Shown one piece after another: positions 1 through 6,466 of a stretch of 7,008 nucleotides of DNA. The notes below the pieces were generated by a model, which saw only the letters and a program-made list of their open reading frames with translations, was not told the origin of the DNA and did not search any database. The stretch is from an uncultured Clostridium sp. GTDB lineage: Bacteria > Bacillota > Clostridia > Lachnospirales > Lachnospiraceae. Location of the stretch: NCBI GenBank assembly GCA_937902905.1, contig CALELW010000186.1, positions 1 through 7,008 of the forward strand, read 5' to 3'. The position numbers and the translations under genes are program-made. The stretch's first letter is position 1; each line of letters starts with the position of its first letter.

Positions 1-1200
1 TTATGCGCCCTTACCGCATTCCACATCCTGTGGGACAGACAATTTACATCCACCGATTCTTCGGATTTTGTTCCCGTTCTGCCGGAGCCTGTCATTCAAA
101 TCAATGCTATGGAGCAGGCACCAAATCCACTTATTTTGCACGCCTCCTATGCGTGCCTGATGGATGCCGGTTCACATCGCATTTTATATAGTAAAAACAC
201 CGACAAAAAAGTGCCAATGGCAAGCACCACCAAAATCATGACTGCCCTTTTAGCGCTGGAATCAGGTCAGCTTAACGATGTGGTCACTGCAAGCAAAAAG
301 GCAGCCGGGATGCCAAAAGTCCATCTTGGTATGCAGCCCGGAAGACAATACTATATGAAAGACCTTTTGTACTCTCTCATGCTGGAATCCCATAACGACA
401 CTGCCGTCGCAATTGCCGAACACCTTGGCGGCTCTGTTTCCGGTTTCGCAGCAAAAATGAATCAAAAGGCAAAACTTCTTGGCATGTCTTCGACTCATTT
501 TATCACACCAAATGGACTTGATGCAAATGGTCATTACAGCACGGCTTCGGATATGTGTAAGCTCGCTTCCTATGCCATAAAAAACAAAGACTTTCTTTCT
601 CTGGTGCAGACAAAATCCCATTCCTTTTCGGACTGCTCCGGAAAATATCACTACAGTCTAACCAACCATGACGCCTTCCTTTCTTATTATGAAGGCGCAC
701 TCGGTATCAAAACCGGATTTACCGGTAAGGCCGGTTACTGTTTTGTCGGAGCCGCAAAGAAAAACGGCATAACGCTTACCAGTTGTGTTCTCGCCAGCGG
801 ATGGCCGCCAAACAAATCGTTCAAATGGAGTGACACAAAGAGTTTAATGGATTATGGTTTTTCCTATTTTCAGAAAACACCTCTTCCGGTTCAAAACCTT
901 GCCCTTGCCAAAATCCCAGTAACGGACGGCAAGAAAAAGTGTGTATCTCTCAAACCGGTTATTCCGAAAGAAACACTTACTGCTTCCTTTGATTCTCTGA
1001 AAATTGAATACAAAATTCCCACGGCACTTTGTGCGCCAATCCGGGAAAACACCCCCATCGGAAGCATTTCTTTCTATATTAATAATAAACTTTTTCAGAA
1101 AACCCAGGTTTTCCCATCAGAAAGCATTGAAAAATCCTGTTTTTCTGATACAATAGAACAAGTATTGAATCAATGGATGGATATCTTTTGCCTATCATAA
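1..1200 (+). CDS. D-alanyl-D-alanine carboxypeptidase (PBP5/DacF-type, peptidase S11), 5'-partial
   Basis: This penicillin-binding protein removes the terminal D-Ala from peptidoglycan pentapeptides outside the cell and so limits cross-linking. The reading frame is open from base 1, and 399 residues are visible. The first residues (LCALTAFHIL) look like the end of a signal peptide, so the real start lies upstream. The ATG at 109 is internal, since family-like sequence (HASYACLMDA) follows a normal pre-domain linker. All three active-site motifs are present, numbering from base 1: STTK at 75-78 (nucleophile Ser75, Lys78), SHN at 130-132 and KTG at 237-239. A PBP5 C-terminal beta domain follows at about 297-373. 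The last 25 residues could be the amphipathic membrane anchor usual in the family. The gene ends in TAA with no hairpin directly after it; the first terminator downstream is at 1278-1313. Family assignment is firm; which paralogue (DacA, DacF or similar) is not resolved. Confidence 0.95.
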   Translation, partial: LCALTAFHILWDRQFTSTDSSDFVPVLPEPVIQINAMEQAPNPLILHASYACLMDAGSHRILYSKNTDKKVPMASTTKIMTALLALESGQLNDVVTASKKAAGMPKVHLGMQPGRQYYMKDLLYSLMLESHNDTAVAIAEHLGGSVSGFAAKMNQKAKLLGMSSTHFITPNGLDANGHYSTASDMCKLASYAIKNKDFLSLVQTKSHSFSDCSGKYHYSLTNHDAFLSYYEGALGIKTGFTGKAGYCFVGAAKKNGITLTSCVLASGWPPNKSFKWSDTKSLMDYGFSYFQKTPLPVQNLALAKIPVTDGKKKCVSLKPVIPKETLTASFDSLKIEYKIPTALCAPIRENTPIGSISFYINNKLFQKTQVFPSESIEKSCFSDTIEQVLNQWMDIFCLS

Positions 1201-1220
1201 AAAAAATTTTCAAAAAAACT
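1198..1220 (+). promoter_or_regulatory. A-tract / UP-element-like region upstream of glnN promoter
   Basis: Two A-runs (about 1198-1206 and 1212-1218), separated by TTTTC, lie directly upstream of the proposed -35 box. Such AT tracts can bind the RNA polymerase alpha subunit C-terminal domain or bend DNA, and they are common before strongly expressed genes. The A-tracts are directly seen; their role is inferred. Confidence 0.4.
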
Positions 1221-1221
1221 C

Positions 1222-1250
1222 TTTACTTTTGAATGTAAACATGATATGGT
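1222..1250 (+). promoter_or_regulatory. Sigma-A-type extended -10 promoter of glnN
   Basis: A -35-like TTTACT at 1222-1227 is followed by a 17-base spacer and TATGGT at 1245-1250. A TG dinucleotide at 1242-1243 makes this an extended -10 (TGATATGGT). Each box matches consensus at 4 of 6 positions, with the TGn motif compensating. Transcription would start near 1257, giving a leader of about 100 bases before the glutamine synthetase start codon. Confidence 0.6.
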
Positions 1251-1271
1251 ATACGCATAGTACGTTTTACA

Positions 1272-1287
1272 AGAACGAAGGTGTTCT
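1272..1287 (+). promoter_or_regulatory. Possible antiterminator hairpin competing with the glnN leader terminator
   Basis: AGAAC (1272-1276) is the exact complement of GTTCT (1283-1287), with a six-base loop GAAGGT between them. The 3' arm and most of the loop are also used by the 5' arm of the terminator stem (1278-1288), so the two hairpins cannot form together. The stem is only 5 bp and weaker than the terminator, so it would need a bound protein or ligand to prevail. The loop does not match the ANTAR pattern (A at position 1, G at position 4). Confidence 0.35.
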
Positions 1288-1313
1288 CATTCATGGGGAC
1301 ACCTTTCTTTTTT
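1278..1313 (+). terminator. Intrinsic terminator in the glnN leader (candidate attenuator)
   Basis: Bases 1278-1288 pair with 1295-1305 in an 11-bp stem (9 Watson-Crick and 2 G-U pairs), closing a six-base loop (ATTCAT, 1289-1294). A T-rich tail (TTTCTTTTTT, 1304-1313) follows at once. It lies downstream of the proposed glnN promoter and 47 bases before the glnN ATG, so it would stop glnN transcription unless bypassed. It could also terminate readthrough from the carboxypeptidase gene 78 bases upstream; the two roles are compatible. The hairpin and tail are plain in the sequence; regulated readthrough is inferred. Confidence 0.75.
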
Positions 1314-1341
1314 GTCAGGCGTCTGCAATTCAAATAACATG

Positions 1342-1351
1342 GGAAGGAAGG
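1342..1351 (+). promoter_or_regulatory. Ribosome binding site of glnN
   Basis: The purine run GGAAGGAAGG ends 8 bases before the ATG at 1360. It decides the start against the in-frame upstream TTG at 1312. Confidence 0.8.
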
Positions 1352-1359
1352 AATTAACT

Positions 1360-3471
1360 ATGCAAAAAAATGTAATCGAAGATGTTTTTGGAACAAAAGT
1401 TTTTAACGACGATGTCATGCAGGAATACCTGCCAAAGAAGACATACGCCCAGTTGAGGGATACCATTGAAAATGGTGAGGAGCTGGCTCCTGAAGTAGCA
1501 AACGTGGTTGCTCATGCAATGAAAGAATGGGCATTGAAAAACGGTGCTACTCATTATACCCACTGGTTCCAGCCAATGACCGGTGTAACAGCCGAAAAAC
1601 ATGACTCATTCTTAAGTCCGGAATCCAATGCACACGCTGTACTTGAGTTCTCCGGCAAAGAATTGATTAAAGGTGAACCAGATGCTTCTTCTTTCCCATC
1701 CGGCGGACTGCGTGCTACATTCGAAGCCAGAGGTTATACTGCATGGGATTGTACATCACCGGCATTTCTCCGTGAGGATGCAATCGGTACGGTTCTTTGT
1801 ATTCCTACCGCATTCTGCTCTTACACAGGAGAGGCACTTGACAAAAAGACTCCTCTTCTCCGTTCGATGGAAGCAATCAGCAAACAGGCTGTCCGCGTTT
1901 TGAACTTACTCGGTGATGAGGAAGTAAAAAATGTAAAATGTTCTGTAGGACCGGAGCAGGAATATTTCTTAATTGACAGAGAACAGTTTTTACAGCGTGA
2001 CGACTTAATCTTTACCGGTCGTACATTGTTTGGACATATGCCGCCAAAAGGACAGGAATTGGATGACCACTACTTTGGTACAATCCGCGAGCGTCAGGCA
2101 GCATTTATGCGTGAATTAAATGATGAATTGTGGAAGCTTGGCATTTTGTCAAAGACACAGCATAACGAAGTTGCTCCTGCTCAGCATGAGATGGCTCCGA
2201 TTTACAGCACAGCAAACATTGCAACAGACCACAACCAGTTGGTTATGGAGACAATGAAAAAAGTGGCACGCCGTCACAATTTTGAGTGTCTTCTTCATGA
2301 AAAACCATTTGCCGGCGTAAACGGTTCCGGAAAACATGACAACTGGTCTTTGGTTACTAATACAGGAAAGAACTTATTAAGCCCCGGCAAAACACCATAT
2401 GACAACAAACAGTTCCTTCTGTTTTTGTCCGCTGTTATCGCTGCTGTAGATGATAATGCCGCACTGTTACGCATGTCCGCTTCCAATCCTGGAAATGACC
2501 ATCGTCTTGGTGCAAATGAGGCACCTCCGGCTATCATTTCTATTTTCCTCGGCGAACAGTTAGAGGATATCGTAGAGCAGATTTTACAAAACGGTACTGC
2601 TACTCACAGTAACAAGGGCGAGCGTATGGATATCGGTGTACATACCATCCCACCAATCAAAAAGGATGCAACCGACCGTAACCGTACATCACCATTTGCC
2701 TTTACCGGAAATAAATTTGAGTTCCGTATGGTTGCTTCTTCCATGTCAATTGCCGGTGCAAACACTGTACTTAATGCAACCGTTGCTGATGTACTTCAGG
2801 GCATGGCTGACCGCATGGAAAAAGCTGATGACTTAGATAAGACTGTAGATGAAATCATTTATGAGACATTGAAAGAACATCAGAAAGTAATCTTTAACGG
2901 AAACGGTTACTCCGATGAGTGGATTGCAGAGGCTGAAAGACGTGGTCTTCCAAACGTAAAAACAATGGTAGACGCAACCGCTTCTCTTCTCTATCCAAAA
3001 ACCATCGAAATGTTTGAGAGACAGCATGTTTATACAAAGACTGAGCTTGAGTCTCGTGCAGAGATTAACTACGAAGCTTACGCAAAGGCAATCAACATTG
3101 AAGCTAAGACAATGATTCATATGGCTTCTAAGGAATATATCCCAGCCATCATTAGTTATGTAACAAGTCTTGGTGATTCAATTAACAGCATTTCTGCTGC
3201 TTGTGCAGAGGCAGATTTGTCCGTTCAGAAAGATTTGCTTACTACATGCTCTTCTCTCCTTGCAAAAGCACAGACTGCTCTGTATGCTTTGAAAGATGCA
3301 GATAAGAAAGCAAATGCTATGGAAGAAGGTAAAGAACAGGCTGAATTCTTCCGTGACACCGTATTTACCGCAATGGCAGACTTACGTGCACCAATCGATG
3401 AGTTGGAAATGATTGTTGACAAAGAGTACTGGCCGGTACCATCTTACGGTGATATGCTGTTTGAAGTTTAA
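1360..3471 (+). CDS. glnN: Glutamine synthetase type III (GlnN)
   Basis: Makes glutamine from glutamate, ammonia and ATP in the cytoplasm, the main ammonium assimilation step. The product is 703 residues, normal for the large dodecameric GSIII class and much longer than GSI or GSII. GSIII blocks in order: GPEQEYFLID 198-207 (catalytic-domain entry), ELDDHYFG 233-240, KTQHNEVAPAQHEMAP 265-280 (metal- and glutamate-binding region), NGSGKHDNWS 321-330 (ATP/metal-site His), GNDHRLGANEAPP 378-390, NRTSPFAFTGNKFEFR 441-456, a long helical C-terminal region at about 560-690, and the conserved end WPVPSYGDMLF 691-701. The ATG at 1360 is chosen because GGAAGGAAGG ends 8 bases before it and family homology begins there. 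An in-frame TTG at 1312 lies inside the leader terminator tail and has no ribosome binding site. The gene has its own promoter, a leader terminator upstream and a strong terminator downstream, so it is monocistronic. It appears intact. Confidence 0.97.
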   Translation: MQKNVIEDVFGTKVFNDDVMQEYLPKKTYAQLRDTIENGEELAPEVANVVAHAMKEWALKNGATHYTHWFQPMTGVTAEKHDSFLSPESNAHAVLEFSGKELIKGEPDASSFPSGGLRATFEARGYTAWDCTSPAFLREDAIGTVLCIPTAFCSYTGEALDKKTPLLRSMEAISKQAVRVLNLLGDEEVKNVKCSVGPEQEYFLIDREQFLQRDDLIFTGRTLFGHMPPKGQELDDHYFGTIRERQAAFMRELNDELWKLGILSKTQHNEVAPAQHEMAPIYSTANIATDHNQLVMETMKKVARRHNFECLLHEKPFAGVNGSGKHDNWSLVTNTGKNLLSPGKTPYDNKQFLLFLSAVIAAVDDNAALLRMSASNPGNDHRLGANEAPPAIISIFLGEQLEDIVEQILQNGTATHSNKGERMDIGVHTIPPIKKDATDRNRTSPFAFTGNKFEFRMVASSMSIAGANTVLNATVADVLQGMADRMEKADDLDKTVDEIIYETLKEHQKVIFNGNGYSDEWIAEAERRGLPNVKTMVDATASLLYPKTIEMFERQHVYTKTELESRAEINYEAYAKAINIEAKTMIHMASKEYIPAIISYVTSLGDSINSISAACAEADLSVQKDLLTTCSSLLAKAQTALYALKDADKKANAMEEGKEQAEFFRDTVFTAMADLRAPIDELEMIVDKEYWPVPSYGDMLFEV

Positions 3472-3491
3472 TAAAAATCAGAATATAACAC

Positions 3492-3527
3492 AAAAATCCT
3501 CCCGCATATTTGCAGGAGGATTTTTTT
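3492..3527. terminator. Bidirectional intrinsic terminator between convergent glnN and HAD gene
   Basis: Bases 3492-3502 (AAAAATCCTCC) are perfectly complementary to 3515-3525. Inside, after a C/A mismatch (3503/3514), three more pairs (3504-3506 with 3511-3513) close a TATT loop. On the plus strand the stem runs into seven T residues (3521-3527), ending glnN transcription. On the minus strand the five A residues at 3492-3496 give the matching U-run, ending HAD transcription. The T-run overlaps the HAD stop codon (3526-3528), so no spacer is left between the convergent genes. Confidence 0.92.
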
Positions 3528-4179
3528 AAGCATTTTTAGCAAGATACTCTCTCACTTCAATCAAATCCGGGAAAATCATGTAGGACAATTGTTCCATTTC
3601 TTCTGTTGGCTTTAACATATCCGGCACATGCAGAACTTTAAGTCCGGCCGCAGCCGCCGAACGGACACCATTGTGTGAATCTTCGATTGCATATGTATCC
3701 TTTGGATTTATTTTCATCTTTTCACAAACATCTAAATAAATATCTGGTTCCGGTTTGCTTTTTTCTATCATGTCCCCACCAACTATAACATCAAAGAAAT
3801 CATATAAATTCGTCGCTTTTAACATTTCTTCCACACGCTGAACACGTGTCGAGGAAGCCAGACCAACCCGCCATCCATTAATCTTCAAAAACTGCAGTAG
3901 TTCTCTTGCTCCGGTTTTTAACGGCACACCGTTTTTCTCTATTTTTTCATCAAACATTCGGTGCGTCTCCTCACGAAACTGTGCATAATCTAATTTATCA
4001 CCATACGTTTTGGAAAATATCTTTTTTGTTCCCTCCGATGACACGCCAATCACCTGATAAAAAACATCCTCAATACCGGTCAGCATAAATTTACCGGCAG
4101 CAAATTTCCAGCATGAAAAGACGAGATTTTCTGTATCAAACAGAACTCCATCCATATCAAAAATTATCTGCTTTTCCAT
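3526..4179 (-). CDS. HAD-superfamily (subfamily IA) hydrolase, beta-phosphoglucomutase/phosphatase-like
   Basis: A cytoplasmic haloacid-dehalogenase-type phosphotransferase, probably a phosphatase or sugar-phosphate mutase; the substrate cannot be told from sequence. With the start used here it has 217 residues, typical of the family. Motif I is DMDGVLFDT (nucleophile Asp8, acid/base Asp10), followed by a four-helix cap at about 15-85. Motif II is ASST (about 108-111), motif III is KSKPEPD (140-146) and motif IV is IEDSHNG (165-171, metal-binding Glu166 and Asp167). All catalytic residues are present. The ATG at 4179 is chosen because HAD proteins usually start a few residues before motif I and GGAG lies 12 bases upstream. 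An in-frame ATG at 4197 (six residues longer) has no clear ribosome binding site, and one at 4191 has GGAG only 1 base away. The gene lies 33 bases after the lipoprotein stop with no terminator between, so they are probably cotranscribed. The start remains uncertain. Confidence 0.93.
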   Translation of the reverse strand: MEKQIIFDMDGVLFDTENLVFSCWKFAAGKFMLTGIEDVFYQVIGVSSEGTKKIFSKTYGDKLDYAQFREETHRMFDEKIEKNGVPLKTGARELLQFLKINGWRVGLASSTRVQRVEEMLKATNLYDFFDVIVGGDMIEKSKPEPDIYLDVCEKMKINPKDTYAIEDSHNGVRSAAAAGLKVLHVPDMLKPTEEMEQLSYMIFPDLIEVREYLAKNA

Positions 4180-4212
4180 CCGGGTATTCATCTCCATTTC
4201 TTTATTACAAAT

Positions 4213-6339
4213 TTAGTCTAGCATACAATAAAACATTTCTTCATCATTTTTCTTTATTTCCTTGAATCGTTTAGCTGCAGGGTCATAACAACAATAGATA
4301 TCTCCAACCGTGTCATCTTCCTCTGAGTCTAGTTCTATCTTTAAATATATTTCCCCTTCAATCATGTAAACCTCAGAACACCATGTGCTAAGACCTCCCT
4401 CTTCTTTTTCTTTACATATTTGTTTCAGCTTTTCTGAAAATACCTTCTCATATCGAACTTTTCCTTTTTTCTCTAGTGAGTAAGAATATATCTTATCATC
4501 TGCGGTAAACAAATATAACAAATCGCTCCACACACACATCTCGAAAACATTATTAGTTTTGCCAAACAGGGAAGCAATCTCTTTGTTTGTAATTAACTTC
4601 TCCTTCTTTTCCTTTTTCAGATTATAGCACCAAATTCCTGTGTCCAACGCATAAATGACCTGATTTCTCTTCTCATCACAAATCTTTATTGCCGATGTAT
4701 AACATGCCGGATCCATGATATGTATTTTGTCAGATCCGATTTTATAATAGGAAAAAGCATACTTTTCTTTTCCTTCTTTTCCATACGGTTTACTTTCTAA
4801 TATAATTTTATCTCCTATGTGAAATTTTCTTGCCGCAATAAAGTACATATTTGTCAATGGAATTCCTTTCACATTAACAAACTTTTTCTTTTTCCTATTA
4901 TACACACCAATATCATGGTAATTTGTATTATATACAAGATAATTTTCATCTACATACAAATCGAATATCTCTGCCATATCTGATGACATTTTCCCATATA
5001 TAGGGCAGACTTTCTTCGCCTTTGCCATCTGAGGAAAATCATTTCCATCCACGTTCAGCAATGGAACTGTATAGAAATAACCCTTTTTATTCTCTCCATA
5101 AACACGAAATATCAATTCCTTATCATTAGCATACACTAAAGACCAATCATACAAATCATGTGTAAAGATACGGCGCACAAACTTTCCATCCAGTGTATAT
5201 TCATCCAAAACATCATCAATTCCATTGTCATCTATTATCTTTTTGATAAACACATTATGATTATTTGCATTCTTATACTTTTTATCTGCATTTACTAATG
5301 GTTTTTTTAACTGGTATTCTTGTTGTTTTTCAAGTCTGCCCTCTCGCTCCCGCTGCATTTTCCCCGTCTGTATGTCAACAGAAAAAACAACACTTTTCCC
5401 TTTGTCATAAACTTCCAATTTCAAAATTCCATCTTCATATGCCATTTGTCTTAGCAAATCAAGTCCATCCTCTGGTTTTTCCGAAAGATTATTTTTTATT
5501 TCTCCTTCTGATACAAGAACAGACTTTTTCTCACTTTGACAATCATATTGAATTACATCATAACAGAAGGCTCCTTTTCCATCTTTCACGCCACTAAAGA
5601 ACAATTTGTTGTCCCCACACTGATATATCATGCAGTTATTATCCTCTGTAATTTCCCGCACCTCTTTTTTTCCATAAATATACTGATATGCTGCATGTTT
5701 ATGCGCATCCTCACATTTTCCCAAAAACAAAAAATAATTTTTGCTTTTTATAGATGATAGAGAAGCCTCATAATATACTGGTTTATGATTATATTTTAAC
5801 TTTGTAAACTTCTTGTCCTGACGATTATACTCCGCCATCTCACCATCCCAATCCAATATAATATGAGCCTTGGTTCCTGCAATATACTTTGGAGAATTAT
5901 CGGATGCTTTAGAAAAAAGCAATCTTTTCTGACTATAATTAATTTTTTCTTTTCCATCTTCCCATACAAGAGGAACCGTGTACACGCTTGTGTGATATAC
6001 ATCTCTTTCACCGTATTCATAGGTAAACAGTAACTCCCCCTCTGATACATTGATAACAGAAACCTCGGATGAGTCCTCTACACTAAATTTATCTGCAGGA
6101 ATTTTCTGCAGCACCTTCCCCTTATAATCACACTGAATGAGAATCTCTTCATAATCATCTTCTTCATCGATATCTGTGCGATATGTGCAATGACTGGTGA
6201 TCCACTGATAATCACCTAAAGCTTCTGTTTGTTTCTGTTCTAATACATTATTCTCACTTTGTTTCGTCTCTTTTGGATTTATCCGACAGCTGGTTAGAAT
6301 CAGACAAAAAATCATAGAAAGTACAATTATTTTTTTCAT
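4213..6339 (-). CDS. Large predicted lipoprotein, unrecognised family, with two-fold internal repeat
   Basis: A 708-residue exported protein of no family I recognise. The N-terminus is a lipoprotein signal: KK, a hydrophobic core (IIVLSMIFCLIL) and the lipobox LTSC with Cys18 as the lipidated residue. A polar linker rich in Lys, Glu and Gln (about 19-42) follows. There is no other membrane segment, so it should sit on the outer face of the membrane. The rest alternates short hydrophobic strands with charged turns, like a beta-propeller-type fold. Residues about 64-182 and 375-491 share motifs in the same order: KGKVLQKI/DGKFVRRI, GELLFTYEYGE/KELIFRVYGE, YTVPL in both, and YNRQDKKFTKLK/YNRKKKKFVNVK. 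This suggests a duplicated module. The ATG at 6339 has a strong GAGGAGGG 8 bases upstream. The gene is visibly AT-rich compared with glnN. It is the first gene of a probable unit with the HAD gene. No catalytic motif is visible; binding or sensing is only a guess. Confidence 0.88.
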   Translation of the reverse strand: MKKIIVLSMIFCLILTSCRINPKETKQSENNVLEQKQTEALGDYQWITSHCTYRTDIDEEDDYEEILIQCDYKGKVLQKIPADKFSVEDSSEVSVINVSEGELLFTYEYGERDVYHTSVYTVPLVWEDGKEKINYSQKRLLFSKASDNSPKYIAGTKAHIILDWDGEMAEYNRQDKKFTKLKYNHKPVYYEASLSSIKSKNYFLFLGKCEDAHKHAAYQYIYGKKEVREITEDNNCMIYQCGDNKLFFSGVKDGKGAFCYDVIQYDCQSEKKSVLVSEGEIKNNLSEKPEDGLDLLRQMAYEDGILKLEVYDKGKSVVFSVDIQTGKMQREREGRLEKQQEYQLKKPLVNADKKYKNANNHNVFIKKIIDDNGIDDVLDEYTLDGKFVRRIFTHDLYDWSLVYANDKELIFRVYGENKKGYFYTVPLLNVDGNDFPQMAKAKKVCPIYGKMSSDMAEIFDLYVDENYLVYNTNYHDIGVYNRKKKKFVNVKGIPLTNMYFIAARKFHIGDKIILESKPYGKEGKEKYAFSYYKIGSDKIHIMDPACYTSAIKICDEKRNQVIYALDTGIWCYNLKKEKKEKLITNKEIASLFGKTNNVFEMCVWSDLLYLFTADDKIYSYSLEKKGKVRYEKVFSEKLKQICKEKEEGGLSTWCSEVYMIEGEIYLKIELDSEEDDTVGDIYCCYDPAAKRFKEIKKNDEEMFYCMLD

Positions 6340-6347
6340 TTGATATT

Positions 6348-6355
6348 CCCTCCTC
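6348..6355 (-). promoter_or_regulatory. Strong ribosome binding site of the lipoprotein gene
   Basis: Read on the minus strand this is GAGGAGGG, ending 8 bases before the ATG at 6339. It is close to the ideal anti-16S match and fixes the start, which also gives a complete lipoprotein signal sequence. Confidence 0.8.
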
Positions 6356-6380
6356 TATTGTCTATCAAGTTTATTTATAT

Positions 6381-6409
6381 AATATAACACTTTTTTATTC
6401 TTCTGTAAA
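6381..6409 (-). promoter_or_regulatory. Promoter of the lipoprotein-HAD unit
   Basis: On the minus strand a -35 box TTTACA (6409-6404, 5 of 6 matches) is followed by a 17-base spacer and -10 TATATT (6386-6381, 5 of 6 matches). A TG just upstream gives an extended -10 (TGTTATATT). The predicted start is near 6374, leaving a leader of about 35 bases. It is the best promoter match in the window and overlaps the opposing promoter for the regulator gene. Confidence 0.75.
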
Positions 6410-6418
6410 TGTGTTATA
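6383..6418. repeat. 8-bp inverted repeat formed by the two divergent -10 regions
   Basis: TATAACAC (6383-6390) and GTGTTATA (6411-6418) are perfect inverted copies separated by 20 bases. Each copy coincides with the extended -10 of one of the two divergent promoters. The symmetry may simply reflect two similar promoters, or it may also serve as a regulator site. Confidence 0.7.
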
Positions 6419-6420
6419 CT
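6392..6420 (+). promoter_or_regulatory. Promoter of the MocR-family regulator gene
   Basis: The -10 box TATACT (6415-6420, 5 of 6 matches) carries an upstream TG (6412-6413), making an extended -10. The -35 position, 17 bases upstream, is a poor TTTTTA (6392-6397), so the promoter probably depends on the extended -10. Transcription would start near 6427. Its spacer contains the -35 box of the opposing lipoprotein promoter, so the two should not be occupied fully at the same time. Confidence 0.6.
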
Positions 6421-6422
6421 AT

Positions 6423-6466
6423 TGGTATGCTTAACTAGGAGGACTTTTTGTATGATAACCATACCA
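6423..6466. promoter_or_regulatory. Candidate operator half-sites (ATACCA type) of the MocR-family regulator
   Basis: TGGTATG (6423-6429) and CATACCA (6460-6466) are a perfect 7-bp inverted repeat flanking the ribosome binding site and start codon of the regulator gene. Each contains the hexamer ATACCA in one orientation. A one-mismatch copy (ATACTA) lies in the -10 region at 6416-6421. From established knowledge, the Bacillus MocR protein GabR binds paired ATACCA hexamers, there as direct repeats. Here the pair is inverted, so the operator role is inferred and tentative. Confidence 0.35.
6437..6442 (+). promoter_or_regulatory. Ribosome binding site of the MocR-family gene
   Basis: A perfect AGGAGG lies 9 bases before the ATG at 6452 and fixes the start of the regulator. 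Confidence 0.8.

Noticed and set aside
109..111. ATG at 109 as the start of the carboxypeptidase gene
   Set aside because: The frame is open back to base 1 and begins with a hydrophobic, signal-peptide-like tail. A start at 109 would leave a secreted enzyme without a signal sequence, and no ribosome binding site precedes it.
3..191. Small open frame overlapping the start of the carboxypeptidase gene
   Set aside because: It is a shifted frame of a clearly coding region, with no ribosome binding site and no family resemblance.
1198..1220. AAAATTTT stretch as a terminator of the carboxypeptidase gene
   Set aside because: There is no GC-containing stem. It reads better as A-tracts upstream of the glnN promoter.
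1250..1310. ANTAR-type two-hairpin antitermination motif in the glnN leader
   Set aside because: Neither hexaloop (GAAGGT, ATTCAT) has A at position 1 together with G at position 4. A possible ATAGTA loop at 1257-1262 lacks a closing stem.
1312..1359. N-terminal extension of GlnN from the TTG at 1312
   Set aside because: It lies in the T-tail of the leader terminator and has no ribosome binding site. The extra 16 residues are not GSIII-like, while the ATG at 1360 has a strong site.
1354..3422. Several antisense open frames of 62-95 codons within glnN
   Set aside because: They are shadows of a strongly conserved gene, with Cys/Phe/His-rich composition typical of antisense reading and no promoter or ribosome binding site.
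5265..5757. Plus-strand open frames of 110 and 73 codons opposite the lipoprotein gene
   Set aside because: They are antisense shadows of an AT-rich, Lys-rich gene, which yields Phe/Leu-rich nonsense. No supporting start signals are visible.
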